Positions 36,985 to 46,234 of a DNA stretch of 64,000 nt are shown here, piece by piece. Every line of letters starts with the position of its first letter. The first letter of the stretch is position 1. The notes beneath the pieces are model-generated. The model was not told the DNA's origin and ran no database searches. It saw only the letters and a program-made list of their open reading frames with translations. The position numbers and the translations under genes were made by a program. The stretch comes from Marinobacter salexigens. GTDB lineage: Bacteria; Pseudomonadota; Gammaproteobacteria; Pseudomonadales; Oleiphilaceae. The stretch is from assembly GCF_002806945.1 (NCBI RefSeq), contig NZ_NIHC01000001.1:744001-808000 (forward strand), given 5' to 3'.

Positions 36985-37545
36985 TTAAAGATTGGGACGA
37001 TACTCGAAGTTGCTTGCGGCTTTGGAATCCGTAAACACCCGTACGGGTGGTTCCTTATTCAGTATCGAGTTCACAAGGTTGTTGGGGAAGTTTTGAATGT
37101 AACTGTTGAAAATCTGGACATTACTATTGAACAATCTCAGCGCTGCGCCGATTTGCTCCTGTTGTTCGCTGATTTCTTGCATCATGTTTCTGACCAGACC
37201 TTCCGATTTCAGATCAGGATAGGCTTCAACAGTCAAATTGACAGACTTCATGATTTCGTTGGTGAGCGCTTCAGATTGGTTGAGGCGATCGGTGTTCGGT
37301 GCCTCCTCCTCCAGTCCGTTTAAATGCTCTCTGAGTTGAGTGATTTGTGTGAGCAGCCCCTTTTCAAACTCAGAGTATTCACTCACTGCTTTCTCTAGTG
37401 CGGGCAGTATCTTCATTTTCTGACGCTCTTGAACGAGCACGCTTGCCCAGGCGCTTTGAACCGCATTTTTTCGATTAACAATGCCGTTATAAACAGGCAC
37501 CGCCAATACAACCAAACCGGCTAAAGCCAACAACAAAAGTTCCAT
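36985..37545 (-). CDS. lemA: LemA family protein
   Basis: 186 residues: one N-terminal membrane helix (LLLLALAGLVVLAVPVYNGIV), NRKNAVQSAWASVLVQERQKMKILPALEK, then a long helical bundle ending FTDSKAASNFEYRP. LemA proteins are membrane-anchored helical bundles of unclear role. AGAGGGAGT precedes the ATG. It lies 13 bp after the 377-residue gene, so the two are coupled. Confidence 0.88.
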   Translation of the reverse strand: MELLLLALAGLVVLAVPVYNGIVNRKNAVQSAWASVLVQERQKMKILPALEKAVSEYSEFEKGLLTQITQLREHLNGLEEEAPNTDRLNQSEALTNEIMKSVNLTVEAYPDLKSEGLVRNMMQEISEQQEQIGAALRLFNSNVQIFNSYIQNFPNNLVNSILNKEPPVRVFTDSKAASNFEYRPNL

Positions 37546-37558
37546 TTATCTACTCCCT

Positions 37559-38692
37559 CTAGGTCGACACTGAAGACGAGATGTCTTCATTCACTACGAA
37601 ATTTGAGTCGTGATATTTTACAAGTTCATGAGCTAGCTTTAGCAGGGCATCCAGGCGCTGCATTGGTCTTTCCATTTGCAGAAGTCTTTGCAAGGCCTCT
37701 GAACTTTTTGCAGGATCCAACCGTTCATTGCTGTAGTCCGGCAATTCGATTTCAGTAACTTTTCCGCTTGAAGTGGAAAGGTAAAGCAGGTTGTCCTTGC
37801 TTACCTCTACAACCAGACCTTCAACAGCCCGCGACGCTCTTGATATTGCGTCTACGGTCGCTGGGTTCAGAAATCGAGCAAGATCGGCTTCATTGCTACC
37901 GTTGCACGAAAATGATCTCCGGAACTCGTATGAGGCAGGCTCATATTCTTTTAGATAGAGCGTGCTGCGACCCGTGGACGATATCCGTAAACCAGAGGCG
38001 TAGGGGAAGTCGAGCAGGATTCCGCTACGCCAGGAGTCACTATCTTTTTTCTTGGCCCGCAATTTTGGCTTAATCCTGAAAGGAAAGAACTGAATGTCAG
38101 CAGAGAGCGCCATTTGTTGCGACGGTTGGGAGGTGTTTTTTGCGATGTCGGCACACTCGAAGTGGCACGTAGTGTATGAGAACTCAACGTCTGTGCCGTG
38201 ATGGCGAGCTTGCATCGTGTTCCAAATACGCCGGGCAGAGCTGTGTTTGTCTCTCTCTATCTCTTCCAGTTGGGCGGCTCTGGCCTTGATAGGCTCGGGT
38301 TTTACCGGCACCAGTCCATAGGCGAGCTGGACAGAGCGCTCTACCAGTTGGCCACACAAGATACCAACTCTGGCGCGAAGTCGAATGGCGTCCAATACAA
38401 AGGCAATTGCCGCCCCCGTACCGACGAGGAAAATGAGTGAACTGTCAAAAAGCGCAGCGCCGAAATAAGTCAAGACGAACACACCAACACCCAGCGCTAT
38501 TTGCTTCCCGAAGCTATAACGCAGCACAATTTTATTATTAGCAAGATGCGCGCCCAACTCATCGATTTCGGCTTTTGTTTGGGCTGCCATGCCCACTTCA
38601 TTTAACGTATCCAGAACGCCAGTCAGCTTTTTGCGGGTAAGCACGGGGTACATCCATCCTTGGTGATTTTTCAGGGCAGTGATTGCCGCCAT
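37559..38692 (-). CDS. membrane protein paired with LemA, possibly DUF3137-like
   Basis: 377 residues. Two membrane helices (about 60-95, QIALGVGVFVLTYFGAALF and LIFLVGTGAAIAFVLDAI) are followed by a large soluble domain. The stretch HGTDVEFSYTTCHFE...FPFRIKPKLRAKKKDSDSWRSGILLDFPY resembles the core of DUF3137 proteins, which often neighbour lemA. I am not certain of the family. It is the first gene of the lemA group. Confidence 0.6.
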   Translation of the reverse strand: MAAITALKNHQGWMYPVLTRKKLTGVLDTLNEVGMAAQTKAEIDELGAHLANNKIVLRYSFGKQIALGVGVFVLTYFGAALFDSSLIFLVGTGAAIAFVLDAIRLRARVGILCGQLVERSVQLAYGLVPVKPEPIKARAAQLEEIERDKHSSARRIWNTMQARHHGTDVEFSYTTCHFECADIAKNTSQPSQQMALSADIQFFPFRIKPKLRAKKKDSDSWRSGILLDFPYASGLRISSTGRSTLYLKEYEPASYEFRRSFSCNGSNEADLARFLNPATVDAISRASRAVEGLVVEVSKDNLLYLSTSSGKVTEIELPDYSNERLDPAKSSEALQRLLQMERPMQRLDALLKLAHELVKYHDSNFVVNEDISSSVST

Positions 38693-38759
38693 AAGGCTAA
38701 CTAGCGCTCAATCAAGCCTCACTTTTTGTAATCCTGTTTGTCAGCTAGCGGATACCAAC

Positions 38760-39080
38760 TCAGCTGGAGAACCAGTCCCGTTGAATACGTCCGTCTTTGA
38801 AACGGTACATGGAAAGCCCAAGCCGAAGATCCTGGCCGCGCGCATCTTTGACGAACCCGGTGTCTTTTCCGAGAGAGTGCAGGAAAGCGTCAGTCAAAAC
38901 CATCGCGCCATCGATGAACCACCAGATGCCAAGGCCACCAATCGTAAGGCCCTTGGCGATACCGGATTTCCACTTGCCGAGGTAGAAGCGGTCAACGCCG
39001 AAGATTCCGAGGAACATAGCGAGAACCAGGGTTATCAGGCGGTTCTTTTGTTTGGGGTGGCTGGTGTTTGACGTGGGCAT
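38760..39080 (-). CDS. TM2 domain protein
   Basis: 106 residues. The TM2 domain reads KNRLITLVLAMFLGIFGVDRFYLGKWKSGIAKGLTIGGLGIWWFIDGAMVL, with the GxDRFYLG motif between two membrane helices. A short charged C-terminal tail follows. ATG 39080 follows GGAGGAAAAC; the frame extends upstream without a better site. Function unknown. Confidence 0.85.
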   Translation of the reverse strand: MPTSNTSHPKQKNRLITLVLAMFLGIFGVDRFYLGKWKSGIAKGLTIGGLGIWWFIDGAMVLTDAFLHSLGKDTGFVKDARGQDLRLGLSMYRFKDGRIQRDWFSS

Positions 39081-39229
39081 GTTTTCCTCCTTGAAAACTT
39101 GATTTATAGAATTGATTAGTGCAGACCCATGTAAGGGCACGCGATTAAGCCTCGAAGGCTCCCGAGCAAAAGCTGAAGAATTTAATTAACGCCTTCATCT
39201 GCGCAGGCTAATCAATCGGTCAATACAAA

Positions 39230-40246
39230 TTACTTTGGCAGAACTCTGCGCATTCGCTCATGAAGCTCATCCAGCTCTTTTTGCTTCTGCTTCATATAGC
39301 TATCCTCTATGTCGATCAATCGCGTGGTTGGGCCGTTCGGATCCAAGCGCTCTTGTACAACCTCCGGCCAATGGCGCTTGCTTCTCAGTCTATTGATTCG
39401 TTGGACGCACTCCATTCCAAGTGCCATAGGAAAAAAGAAATAGGAATCTACCCAGTAAAAAAAAGCGCCGCCAGAGATGCCTTTGCCCTCTTGCCTTTCC
39501 CGGCTCAGGAGCTTTCTGCCTTGGCGCAGTTGGTCGAGAAATGAAACTCCGCCAGATCTTAAGCTTTTCTCTATAAATGGAGTTTTGGATTTGGTTTTCT
39601 TACCTGTTTCATCAAACCAGGGGCCGATGGTCATGAAACACCTTAAATACTCCCAAATGCCCACCAAGCTGGGAAGGCGCTTGCCCGCAGGCACGCCAGA
39701 AAGATTTACTGCAATTCGATTTTCAGGGTCACCAAATTTTTGCAGAATGATTTCCAGATTGCCGTGGACGATTGAACCGGAATACTGATTAACCATTTTA
39801 TATTCATAGGCCACGGCTTCAATGCCGTCCCAGGTGGCATGATAGAGCTGACCCTTCATATCGTAATATATTTCTTGTGTCCGTCGATTAAAGATGATTG
39901 GCAAGTATGGTGGACGGCTTACTTCCCAAATCATGGGGGCTAGTACCATCAAAAAAGAAAGCAACATTAAAACCCAATCAAAGCCAGGTGACTTTCCGAA
40001 CAAGCCGTCGAGTAGGAAGAGTATTAATCCAGCTCCACCAAGGAAAAAGCCTACACCGGTTAGGGTACCTTTACTGTCAGAGCTTGCCGTTCGTAAAGAA
40101 AGTGACATCGCATCCTGCGATTCTATAAGCCCGGGCTGAGATGGCAGGTAGCCACTACTGGTTTTGCCATTCAGTAGCAACGAGTTTGAAGAATCCCCAA
40201 ACTTATCTACTATCCTGTTAAACAGTTTATTCGTGCTTTCAATCAC
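39230..40246 (-). CDS. DUF6708 protein, probable partner of the T6SS effector
   Basis: About 338 residues. There are two membrane helices (about 65-105), then a soluble domain with PPYLPIIFNRRTQEIYYDMKGQLYHATWDGIEAVAYEY, typical of DUF6708. DUF6708 genes are commonly found beside BTH_I2691/VasX-type effectors. GTG 40246 overlaps the effector stop by 4 bp (GTGA); TTG 40249 is an alternative. Position and membrane location suggest immunity against a pore-forming effector, an inference. Confidence 0.7.
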   Translation of the reverse strand: MIESTNKLFNRIVDKFGDSSNSLLLNGKTSSGYLPSQPGLIESQDAMSLSLRTASSDSKGTLTGVGFFLGGAGLILFLLDGLFGKSPGFDWVLMLLSFLMVLAPMIWEVSRPPYLPIIFNRRTQEIYYDMKGQLYHATWDGIEAVAYEYKMVNQYSGSIVHGNLEIILQKFGDPENRIAVNLSGVPAGKRLPSLVGIWEYLRCFMTIGPWFDETGKKTKSKTPFIEKSLRSGGVSFLDQLRQGRKLLSRERQEGKGISGGAFFYWVDSYFFFPMALGMECVQRINRLRSKRHWPEVVQERLDPNGPTTRLIDIEDSYMKQKQKELDELHERMRRVLPK

Positions 40247-42900
40247 CAAATATCAACCTTTACTGGGGGCATTTCAAGACCAGGTTGGGGGCTATATATC
40301 AACTCTCCTTCGAGCCCGAAGATCTGGTCATCGTCATGATAAATTTTTCTGTAGGTCGCCGTAGCGGTGGCGTTGTGAACCCTTGTCCCCTCGTGGAGTG
40401 AGAAATCTGCACCCGACCAGACAACCGGGGTTCGTTTTGGCTGCAGTATCCGCTCCCTTTCATTAGCATCAAACACCTTACGCAATTGCTGCTCAACCCA
40501 TGCCAAGGATCGGTATGTGGCATCATTCCTTAACTCATGTCCGGAAAATTGAATCATTCCGGGGTCTAGTTTTTTCTGTCCTTTTAGTTCCAGAATCACC
40601 CAGCAGTCCTGAACGTGGGTTCCCGTTCGTGGGTTTAATCTCGGAACCCTTTCTAGACTGAGTTTAAGGGGAAAAACAGCGGTGTATAGTCGCTCCATTT
40701 CATCTTTATAATTGCCTGCCCAGTCCGCCGGCGTAATGCCAAACCGAGTGTTTGCCAACCAGCGCTCGAGAGGGGTGTTTTCGATGTAATTCCTAGCGAC
40801 CAATCCACCAATTAATGACGCTGTTAGGCCGACCGATAATGCCGTGAACCAGCCTCCCAATCTGGAGAGGCCACGCACAGCTGAGGCTGTTTCCAACCCT
40901 AATGCAACAGCTCTCGCTTCTCGATAAGCCCTAAATGCCCTTACACCGAGTGCTAACTGACCCGACGATATGCCCATTAGGCCAACCTCAAGGGCGGCGG
41001 TGTCAAAATCTCCGGCCTGGTAGGATTCGATCGCCTGCAAGCCGAAGACTACAATATCAAGTGCAGCAGTCATTGCGGTTGCAACTGCCGCAATAGAGCC
41101 TAATTTGTGGCTATATGCCTCTGGATTATCTAACGGGGATACGCCCTGCTTCCAGTTGAGCTCTGCAATTCTATGGCGCACTGACGAAAACGCGGCTGCA
41201 AAACCCGTAATGCTACCTGCAGCTCGCGCGCGATCTTCAGCATCACGAGTAGGAGAATTGAAGTAATTAAAGGTTGCAGACGCCATGTTTATGCCAGTCA
41301 AGACGACCAACACCGAACGCAAAGGAGTCTTTTCTAGCGCATCAATTAAAGTATAGGGATTGCCCCGAAAAAACTTTGATGCATTGGCAGCAGTCGCCCG
41401 GATGACAGGTACTTTAGGTGCTTCAGCATTTAATTTTTGGTGCGGCAAGTTGCCATTAGCTCTGCCTTTTGCAGCTTCGCTCAACCACTGATTGGACTGC
41501 ACACTGCTAACATTTTCTACAGCCAACGTCTGGCCGGTTCTCGCGAAACCCGATATCAAAAAGCCCTTACCCAAAATCGAAAGTCCTCTGGGGAAACTGT
41601 TCAGCCCTGCTGATGCGGCGGGTGAAATTGCAGTATAGAGTGATCGCGATGGAGGGTGCGGCGCTCTGGATACCAAGCCTGATATCTTGGAGTTAATGGC
41701 TGCAACAACAGCAGTTGCTGTTTTAGAGAGGTCTTCAACTGAGTCGTTCGCCGTATCCCCAATTTCAATGAGCTTCTCAATCTCACCGAGAGATAACCGC
41801 TCTCTTACTCCTAGCAGTGCCTGCCATAGCCACAGAGCACCCGCTCCCTTGATATCAGCCAGCCTGCCAATTGCCCCCGCCCCCTTGCTGAAATACGAAG
41901 GACCTAGCAAAACCAGCCCGAATTTTTCTTGCAGTATTGTGTGGTGTTCTTCTTTAGCCAGATCCAGACTTTCACACGAACTCGCCAGTGTTTCAGGGCC
42001 GTTGGCGCATTCCAGGGATGCCATCCACGGGATCCAGGCGTCGAGCAGTCCTGCAACAACTTTTTCGAAATGGGATTGAGACTCGTCTGATTCTCGCCAT
42101 GCTCTTTGCAATTTAGGCAGCTCAACGAGTTCCGGGAGTTTTGCTTCCAGTTGCCTGTCGGTTTCGTAAAGGTCTTTAATCGTCTTTGCCAGACTCCATT
42201 TCCCGCCATATCTTGCGCGCAAACGTTCCTGGTTGTCGTGAGCCAAGCGAACCAGGGCCGCTAGATCTTCTGTGACTCCCCAGGGATCATCTACAATGCC
42301 TACGGTGCGCTGGTCGAATCTTCTGGTTGCACGCTCCAATACGGGCCAGTGTGGAATTGTCGGCGCCAGTCCTGACCAGTCGAAATCATCGATAGAGGCG
42401 ACTTCAGGCAAGTCATAAAAAACTTGTTCATCAAGCAACACGCTTTGAGGTGTTTGCCTTGGAACAACTGTTCTCATAAAATTACTGCGTTGATCGGGTT
42501 CACTCACGATCATGTTGAAATGTGCGGTAGACCACTGATGCTCACTCCAGGCAATATCAGCAGGTTCTCCTGAGGGGAGCGATAAAAACGCAGCTTCACT
42601 ACCATTAACAACAGCACCGCCTCGGGCAGTCTCCTTAAAAGCAGAGTCAACTACCGAATACTCTATTAACCGATTCTCGTAATCGCTCCATACGTATAAC
42701 CATCCGTCTCTTAAAAAACGAGGGACCAAGCCAAGGTGTCGATCCTGTAAGCCAGTATATCGCTCCAGGTTTGGAAATTGATTCGGCAGGTTGGGTAACT
42801 CCAATCCTGCTAGCAAGTCGCCATCGTAATTCAGTGGGCCAATCGCGTATCGAAGTGGCAGGAATGCTGTCATTAGCGGACAGGTCGCGCAATATGTCAT
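40243..42900 (-). CDS. type VI secretion effector, VasX/BTH_I2691-like
   Basis: 885 residues. The N-terminus (CATCPLMTAFLPLRYAIGP, later LVPRFLRDGWLYVWSDYENRLIEYSV) matches the VasX N-terminal/BTH_I2691 effector domain. A long helical middle follows. Around residues 600-720 there are several hydrophobic segments (AVATAMTAALDIVVFGLQAI, GLMGISSGQLALGV, WFTALSVGLTASLIGGLVA) suited to membrane insertion, as in colicin-like VasX. It lies between the DUF4123 adaptor and DUF6708 with 4-bp overlaps. The base composition is visibly more AT-rich than the flanking genes, which suggests transfer. Confidence 0.8.
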   Translation of the reverse strand: MTYCATCPLMTAFLPLRYAIGPLNYDGDLLAGLELPNLPNQFPNLERYTGLQDRHLGLVPRFLRDGWLYVWSDYENRLIEYSVVDSAFKETARGGAVVNGSEAAFLSLPSGEPADIAWSEHQWSTAHFNMIVSEPDQRSNFMRTVVPRQTPQSVLLDEQVFYDLPEVASIDDFDWSGLAPTIPHWPVLERATRRFDQRTVGIVDDPWGVTEDLAALVRLAHDNQERLRARYGGKWSLAKTIKDLYETDRQLEAKLPELVELPKLQRAWRESDESQSHFEKVVAGLLDAWIPWMASLECANGPETLASSCESLDLAKEEHHTILQEKFGLVLLGPSYFSKGAGAIGRLADIKGAGALWLWQALLGVRERLSLGEIEKLIEIGDTANDSVEDLSKTATAVVAAINSKISGLVSRAPHPPSRSLYTAISPAASAGLNSFPRGLSILGKGFLISGFARTGQTLAVENVSSVQSNQWLSEAAKGRANGNLPHQKLNAEAPKVPVIRATAANASKFFRGNPYTLIDALEKTPLRSVLVVLTGINMASATFNYFNSPTRDAEDRARAAGSITGFAAAFSSVRHRIAELNWKQGVSPLDNPEAYSHKLGSIAAVATAMTAALDIVVFGLQAIESYQAGDFDTAALEVGLMGISSGQLALGVRAFRAYREARAVALGLETASAVRGLSRLGGWFTALSVGLTASLIGGLVARNYIENTPLERWLANTRFGITPADWAGNYKDEMERLYTAVFPLKLSLERVPRLNPRTGTHVQDCWVILELKGQKKLDPGMIQFSGHELRNDATYRSLAWVEQQLRKVFDANERERILQPKRTPVVWSGADFSLHEGTRVHNATATATYRKIYHDDDQIFGLEGELIYSPQPGLEMPPVKVDIW

Positions 42901-43523
42901 AACACTTCCCTGTGTTTCGTATCGGTTGAAGACTCCAGAGTCGATATCAAATCTGAGCTAAAGTTGAAGTTAGGCGCCACTTTGGATGACAGGAGCGAGC
43001 CCATGCTGTGATCAATCTCATCTTGGACAAGCAGTGGGTTGTATTGAATAATCGAAGTGTCCGGAGCACGGAAAAAAATACTGTCCACATGAGCCCAAAA
43101 ACGCACTGGCAAGCGATGCCCCGCTGCAGCCAATCTCGAGACCACTTTGGCATCTCCAAGCCTTAGCCAAACATTCCGACCGTCAGGCATTACCACTTGT
43201 ACTCTAGCCCTCATAAACCCAATGAAATCAGACTCTCCAAGAGACGTGTGCCAAAGTGATGCCCTGTTCACTATTGGGTGGTTATTCTCCCACAGCTCTT
43301 TAAGAGCGTTGCTTGAACCTATGTCAGCAATCATCGGGCCAAGCTCGGAAACGCCGTCGTAAACCCCATCTTTTAGTACCATCATCGGGCACACGTCGAG
43401 GCCTGCCTCGTACCAACTCCGCAGACCATACTTCGCACATGCGCCATCAAACAGCAAAAACATCTGTCTGTTTGACTGTGATGGGGTCAAACTATCGCCA
43501 GGCGTTGATGATTGGAGCATCAT
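42897..43523 (-). CDS. DUF4123 T6SS adaptor (Tap/Tec)
   Basis: 208 residues with the DUF4123 core: FLLFDGACAKYGLRSWYEAG, GVSELGPMIADIG, HPIVNRASLWHTSLGESDFIGFMRARVQVVMPDGRNVWLRLGDAKV. These adaptors load a specific effector onto the matching VgrG tip and are not secreted. It overlaps both vgrG and the effector gene by 4 bp. The two adjacent ATG codons at 43523 and 43520 are both possible. Confidence 0.85.
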   Translation of the reverse strand: MMLQSSTPGDSLTPSQSNRQMFLLFDGACAKYGLRSWYEAGLDVCPMMVLKDGVYDGVSELGPMIADIGSSNALKELWENNHPIVNRASLWHTSLGESDFIGFMRARVQVVMPDGRNVWLRLGDAKVVSRLAAAGHRLPVRFWAHVDSIFFRAPDTSIIQYNPLLVQDEIDHSMGSLLSSKVAPNFNFSSDLISTLESSTDTKHREVL

Positions 43524-45652
43524 GAAAGACTTTCCTTGCCCGACTTCACAGAGCAGACCTCTGAGAAAGTCGTTTCCTGCTGTGCTGCATGCCTGAAGCT
43601 CGATGCTTGTTTCACATCGGACTCAATCGGTCTCAGTTGGTCGAGATCGAGGGTTTGAAGTTCACCGCTTTGCCTCGTGCCGGCTTCGGCAAGCTTTGAC
43701 GGGGGCTGAGTCGTAGATGCATCTGGCATCATGTCAGTTGGCAACAACGGCCCCTTAGCCCCAACTCCACTCCCACTCCCCGGCCCACCCCCGGAATTCA
43801 TCCTCACCAATGGCCCCGAAATCGTCACGCCACTGGGATCCACCTTCACAAAACTCCCACCGGCTTTCAGCGTCACTTCCGCCCCAGCTTCGATAACAAT
43901 CTTCATGCCCGCTTTGTGATGAATCTCATTCCCGGCTTCCACAAGCTGGGATTTGCCGAGCTTGCTGTGGTGGCTGCCGTTAACGGTGAGGCTGTAGTCG
44001 CCACCGATCTTTTCCCGGTGTTCGCCGTCTACGGTTGAGTGGTGGTTGGCTTTTACCTGGCTGAAGCGGTCGTTCTCGACCGTCAGGTGGCTGTCATTTT
44101 TGATGACTTCGGTGCGGTTGTTTTCGGTGAGCAGGTCCAGGTCTTTTTGTGCGTGGACGTAGATCTGTTCTTTATCTGCTTCGTCTTCAAACCGCAGCTC
44201 GTTGCTGCCTTCACCCTTGTGGGTTTGGGTTTTCAGGGTGGTGCGGGTTTTATGCTCGGGCAGCGGGTAGGGCGGTGTATTGGTGGCGTGGTGTGTTCTC
44301 CCCGTGATGATGGGTTGATCCGGGTCGCCATCGAGGAAGGACACAATCACTTCGTGGCCGATTCTTGGTAGCGCCATGAACCCATACTGTCCGCCGGCCC
44401 AGCCCTGGCTTACGCGCAGCCAGGCGCTGCTGTGTTCATCATTCTCAGAGTAGCGATCCCAGGGGAAGCGCGCCTTTACCCGGCCGTATTCATCGCAGTG
44501 GATTTCTTCGCCTTCGGGGCCGGTGACTATGGCGATCTGCGGGCCGTCCATTAGTGGGCGGTGGGCGCACAATGGCCGCCAGGTTTTGCTGGAGGGAACC
44601 GCGCTGAACAGGTTGTGGTAGGTGGTCGGGCCTCTACCGCCTTCTTCAGCTAATGCTTGGGGTTGTTTTCCAGTGTGTGTGACGGCGGTAAGCAGCCAGT
44701 CGCGGTTCAGTCGGGCGCTGTCGTGGTTGGAGAGCTCCACTTTGGCACCGCAGGTGAAGTCCGGGCGATTACTTTCACCATTGGCGGTGTTGGTGTCTTT
44801 TCTGAGGGCGTCCAGCCTGGCTTCGGTAAAGGGCTGACCGCTGGCGTCGGCTTTGAATCGCCCCGGGTAATCGAAGTGCTGATAATCCTGCCGTTGGTTC
44901 TCAGCGGAAGCCGCGCTTTCGTGCATCAGGCCATAGGCCGGGTTTTTGAAGGTGTAGTCTTTGGTGACTACCGAGGCGGCACGAACCCGCTCTTCGTAGC
45001 GGAAGCGGAACACGGAGGGTTGTTTGGTGCTGCCGCCGGCTTTAGCGTTGTACTCAACAGGTTCGAGCCTTGGCGCGTCGCCGTGGTGGTCCGCCAGAAT
45101 CAGGCCGGGCTGTTCGCTGCCGTCTAAGCTGCCATGCTGATAGCGGTAGTGCCAGCCTTCTTCGGCGGCCAGGCGTTCTATAAAGGCCAGGTCGCTTTCC
45201 CGGTGCTGTACACAGTATTCCCGTTCTTGGGGCGTGCGTTTGAGGTCAAATACCGAATCTACAATGCCTCGCTCTTCCAGCAGGGTGCGCACGATGGTGT
45301 CTGTGGTTTGGGTCTGAAAGATGCGGCTGTTGTGCATCAGCCCCAGGCGCCATAAGGGCGGCTGAATGACCAATTCGTAGCAGGTGCGGCGGTGGCCAGT
45401 GTCGCCCCGGGCAAACTCGTTCACCACACCGGTGAAGCGACGTAGCGGCATGCCGTCTTGCCAAACCACCAAATCTACGGATTGCTCCAGAATGTCCGAA
45501 GCCTGAAGGTCGGAGTCGGTGCTTGCCAATATCAGGCGGCCATGAAAAAGCTCCGATAGCCCTTCGGTAAGCGCAAAGCTGACGACAGAAAAAACATCTG
45601 TGGGAAGTTCACCAACACGCGCGGTGAACTGCAATCCGTTTGCCTGGGGCAT
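43520..45652 (-). CDS. vgrG: T6SS spike protein VgrG
   Basis: 710 residues: the gp27-like region (about 1-380), the gp5-like OB fold (GPEGEEIHCDEYGRVKARFPWDRYSENDEHSSAWLRVSQGWAGGQYGFMALPRIGHEVIVSFLDGDPDQPIITGR) and the beta-helix repeats (LTENNRTEVIKND...). About 80 non-conserved residues follow after residue 630. That tail is a likely docking site for the DUF4123 adaptor and its cargo. No tss/hcp core genes lie in the window, so this is an orphan vgrG module. The gene is GC-richer than the effector behind it. Confidence 0.93.
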   Translation of the reverse strand: MPQANGLQFTARVGELPTDVFSVVSFALTEGLSELFHGRLILASTDSDLQASDILEQSVDLVVWQDGMPLRRFTGVVNEFARGDTGHRRTCYELVIQPPLWRLGLMHNSRIFQTQTTDTIVRTLLEERGIVDSVFDLKRTPQEREYCVQHRESDLAFIERLAAEEGWHYRYQHGSLDGSEQPGLILADHHGDAPRLEPVEYNAKAGGSTKQPSVFRFRYEERVRAASVVTKDYTFKNPAYGLMHESAASAENQRQDYQHFDYPGRFKADASGQPFTEARLDALRKDTNTANGESNRPDFTCGAKVELSNHDSARLNRDWLLTAVTHTGKQPQALAEEGGRGPTTYHNLFSAVPSSKTWRPLCAHRPLMDGPQIAIVTGPEGEEIHCDEYGRVKARFPWDRYSENDEHSSAWLRVSQGWAGGQYGFMALPRIGHEVIVSFLDGDPDQPIITGRTHHATNTPPYPLPEHKTRTTLKTQTHKGEGSNELRFEDEADKEQIYVHAQKDLDLLTENNRTEVIKNDSHLTVENDRFSQVKANHHSTVDGEHREKIGGDYSLTVNGSHHSKLGKSQLVEAGNEIHHKAGMKIVIEAGAEVTLKAGGSFVKVDPSGVTISGPLVRMNSGGGPGSGSGVGAKGPLLPTDMMPDASTTQPPSKLAEAGTRQSGELQTLDLDQLRPIESDVKQASSFRHAAQQETTFSEVCSVKSGKESLS

Positions 45653-45747
45653 ATCTTCAGTCCTTGAAGGTATGTTGATCTTGGGATAAATCTGAGCGGG
45701 AAGGTATCAGGGCTGGGGTGAAAAATCCAGCGACTGGCCGGCGGTGT

Positions 45748-45775
45748 GTAACCTTTCTATCTCTGTTGCATCTAT
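45748..45775 (+). promoter_or_regulatory. candidate ECF-type promoter
   Basis: GTAACC (45748-45753) carries the AAC core usual in ECF -35 boxes, then 16 bp and ATCTAT (45770-45775). It precedes ATG 45821 of the operon whose last gene is an ECF sigma factor, so autoregulation is possible. Confidence 0.35.
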
Positions 45776-45820
45776 ACAAGTACAAGCCAGATTTGGCGCA
45801 ACATGCAATGGAGAATACTC

Positions 45821-46234
45821 ATGTATAAGCAACTCACTCTTACCCTTGGCCTTCTGGCCGCATCAGTTGCCTTTGCACACGATCAAGGCGCGGTAGAGGA
45901 AATGCCCCCTGCGAGCCCATACGTGCAAGTGAGCGATGTTCTTCCCCTTCCCGCTTTCATTCCCGGATTGGGCACACTGTTTGTTAATCCGGACACGCTT
46001 CCTGCCGGCCCGTTCCTGGGTTACGACCATGACGGCAAGTTATCGGCAACCATATACATGACCCCACTGGAGGAGCTGGAAAACGGCGTATCTTATGATG
46101 ATCTGGGAATAGGGGCGCATAAGGTTACCTCCGTCGATATTTACTATAACGCCGGGCACCCAGGTGTTGAGGTTCCCCATGCCCACGTAGTGCTGTTCCA
46201 TGATGAAGCCGCAAAAGGGAGGCTGGCAAAATGA
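45821..46234 (+). CDS. exported TTHB210/DUF5602-like protein
   Basis: 137 residues with a signal peptide (YKQLTLTLGLLAASVAFA). The mature part has GTLFVNPDTLPAGPFLGYDHDGKLSATIYMTPLEELENGVSYDD and ends NAGHPGVEVPHAHVVLFHDEAA. This resembles TTHB210-like (DUF5602) proteins; in Thermus, TTHB210 is controlled by an adjacent sigma/anti-sigma pair. The His-rich C-terminus could bind metal. The ATG follows TGGAGAA and the stop overlaps the next gene (ATGA). Confidence 0.65.
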   Translation: MYKQLTLTLGLLAASVAFAHDQGAVEEMPPASPYVQVSDVLPLPAFIPGLGTLFVNPDTLPAGPFLGYDHDGKLSATIYMTPLEELENGVSYDDLGIGAHKVTSVDIYYNAGHPGVEVPHAHVVLFHDEAAKGRLAK

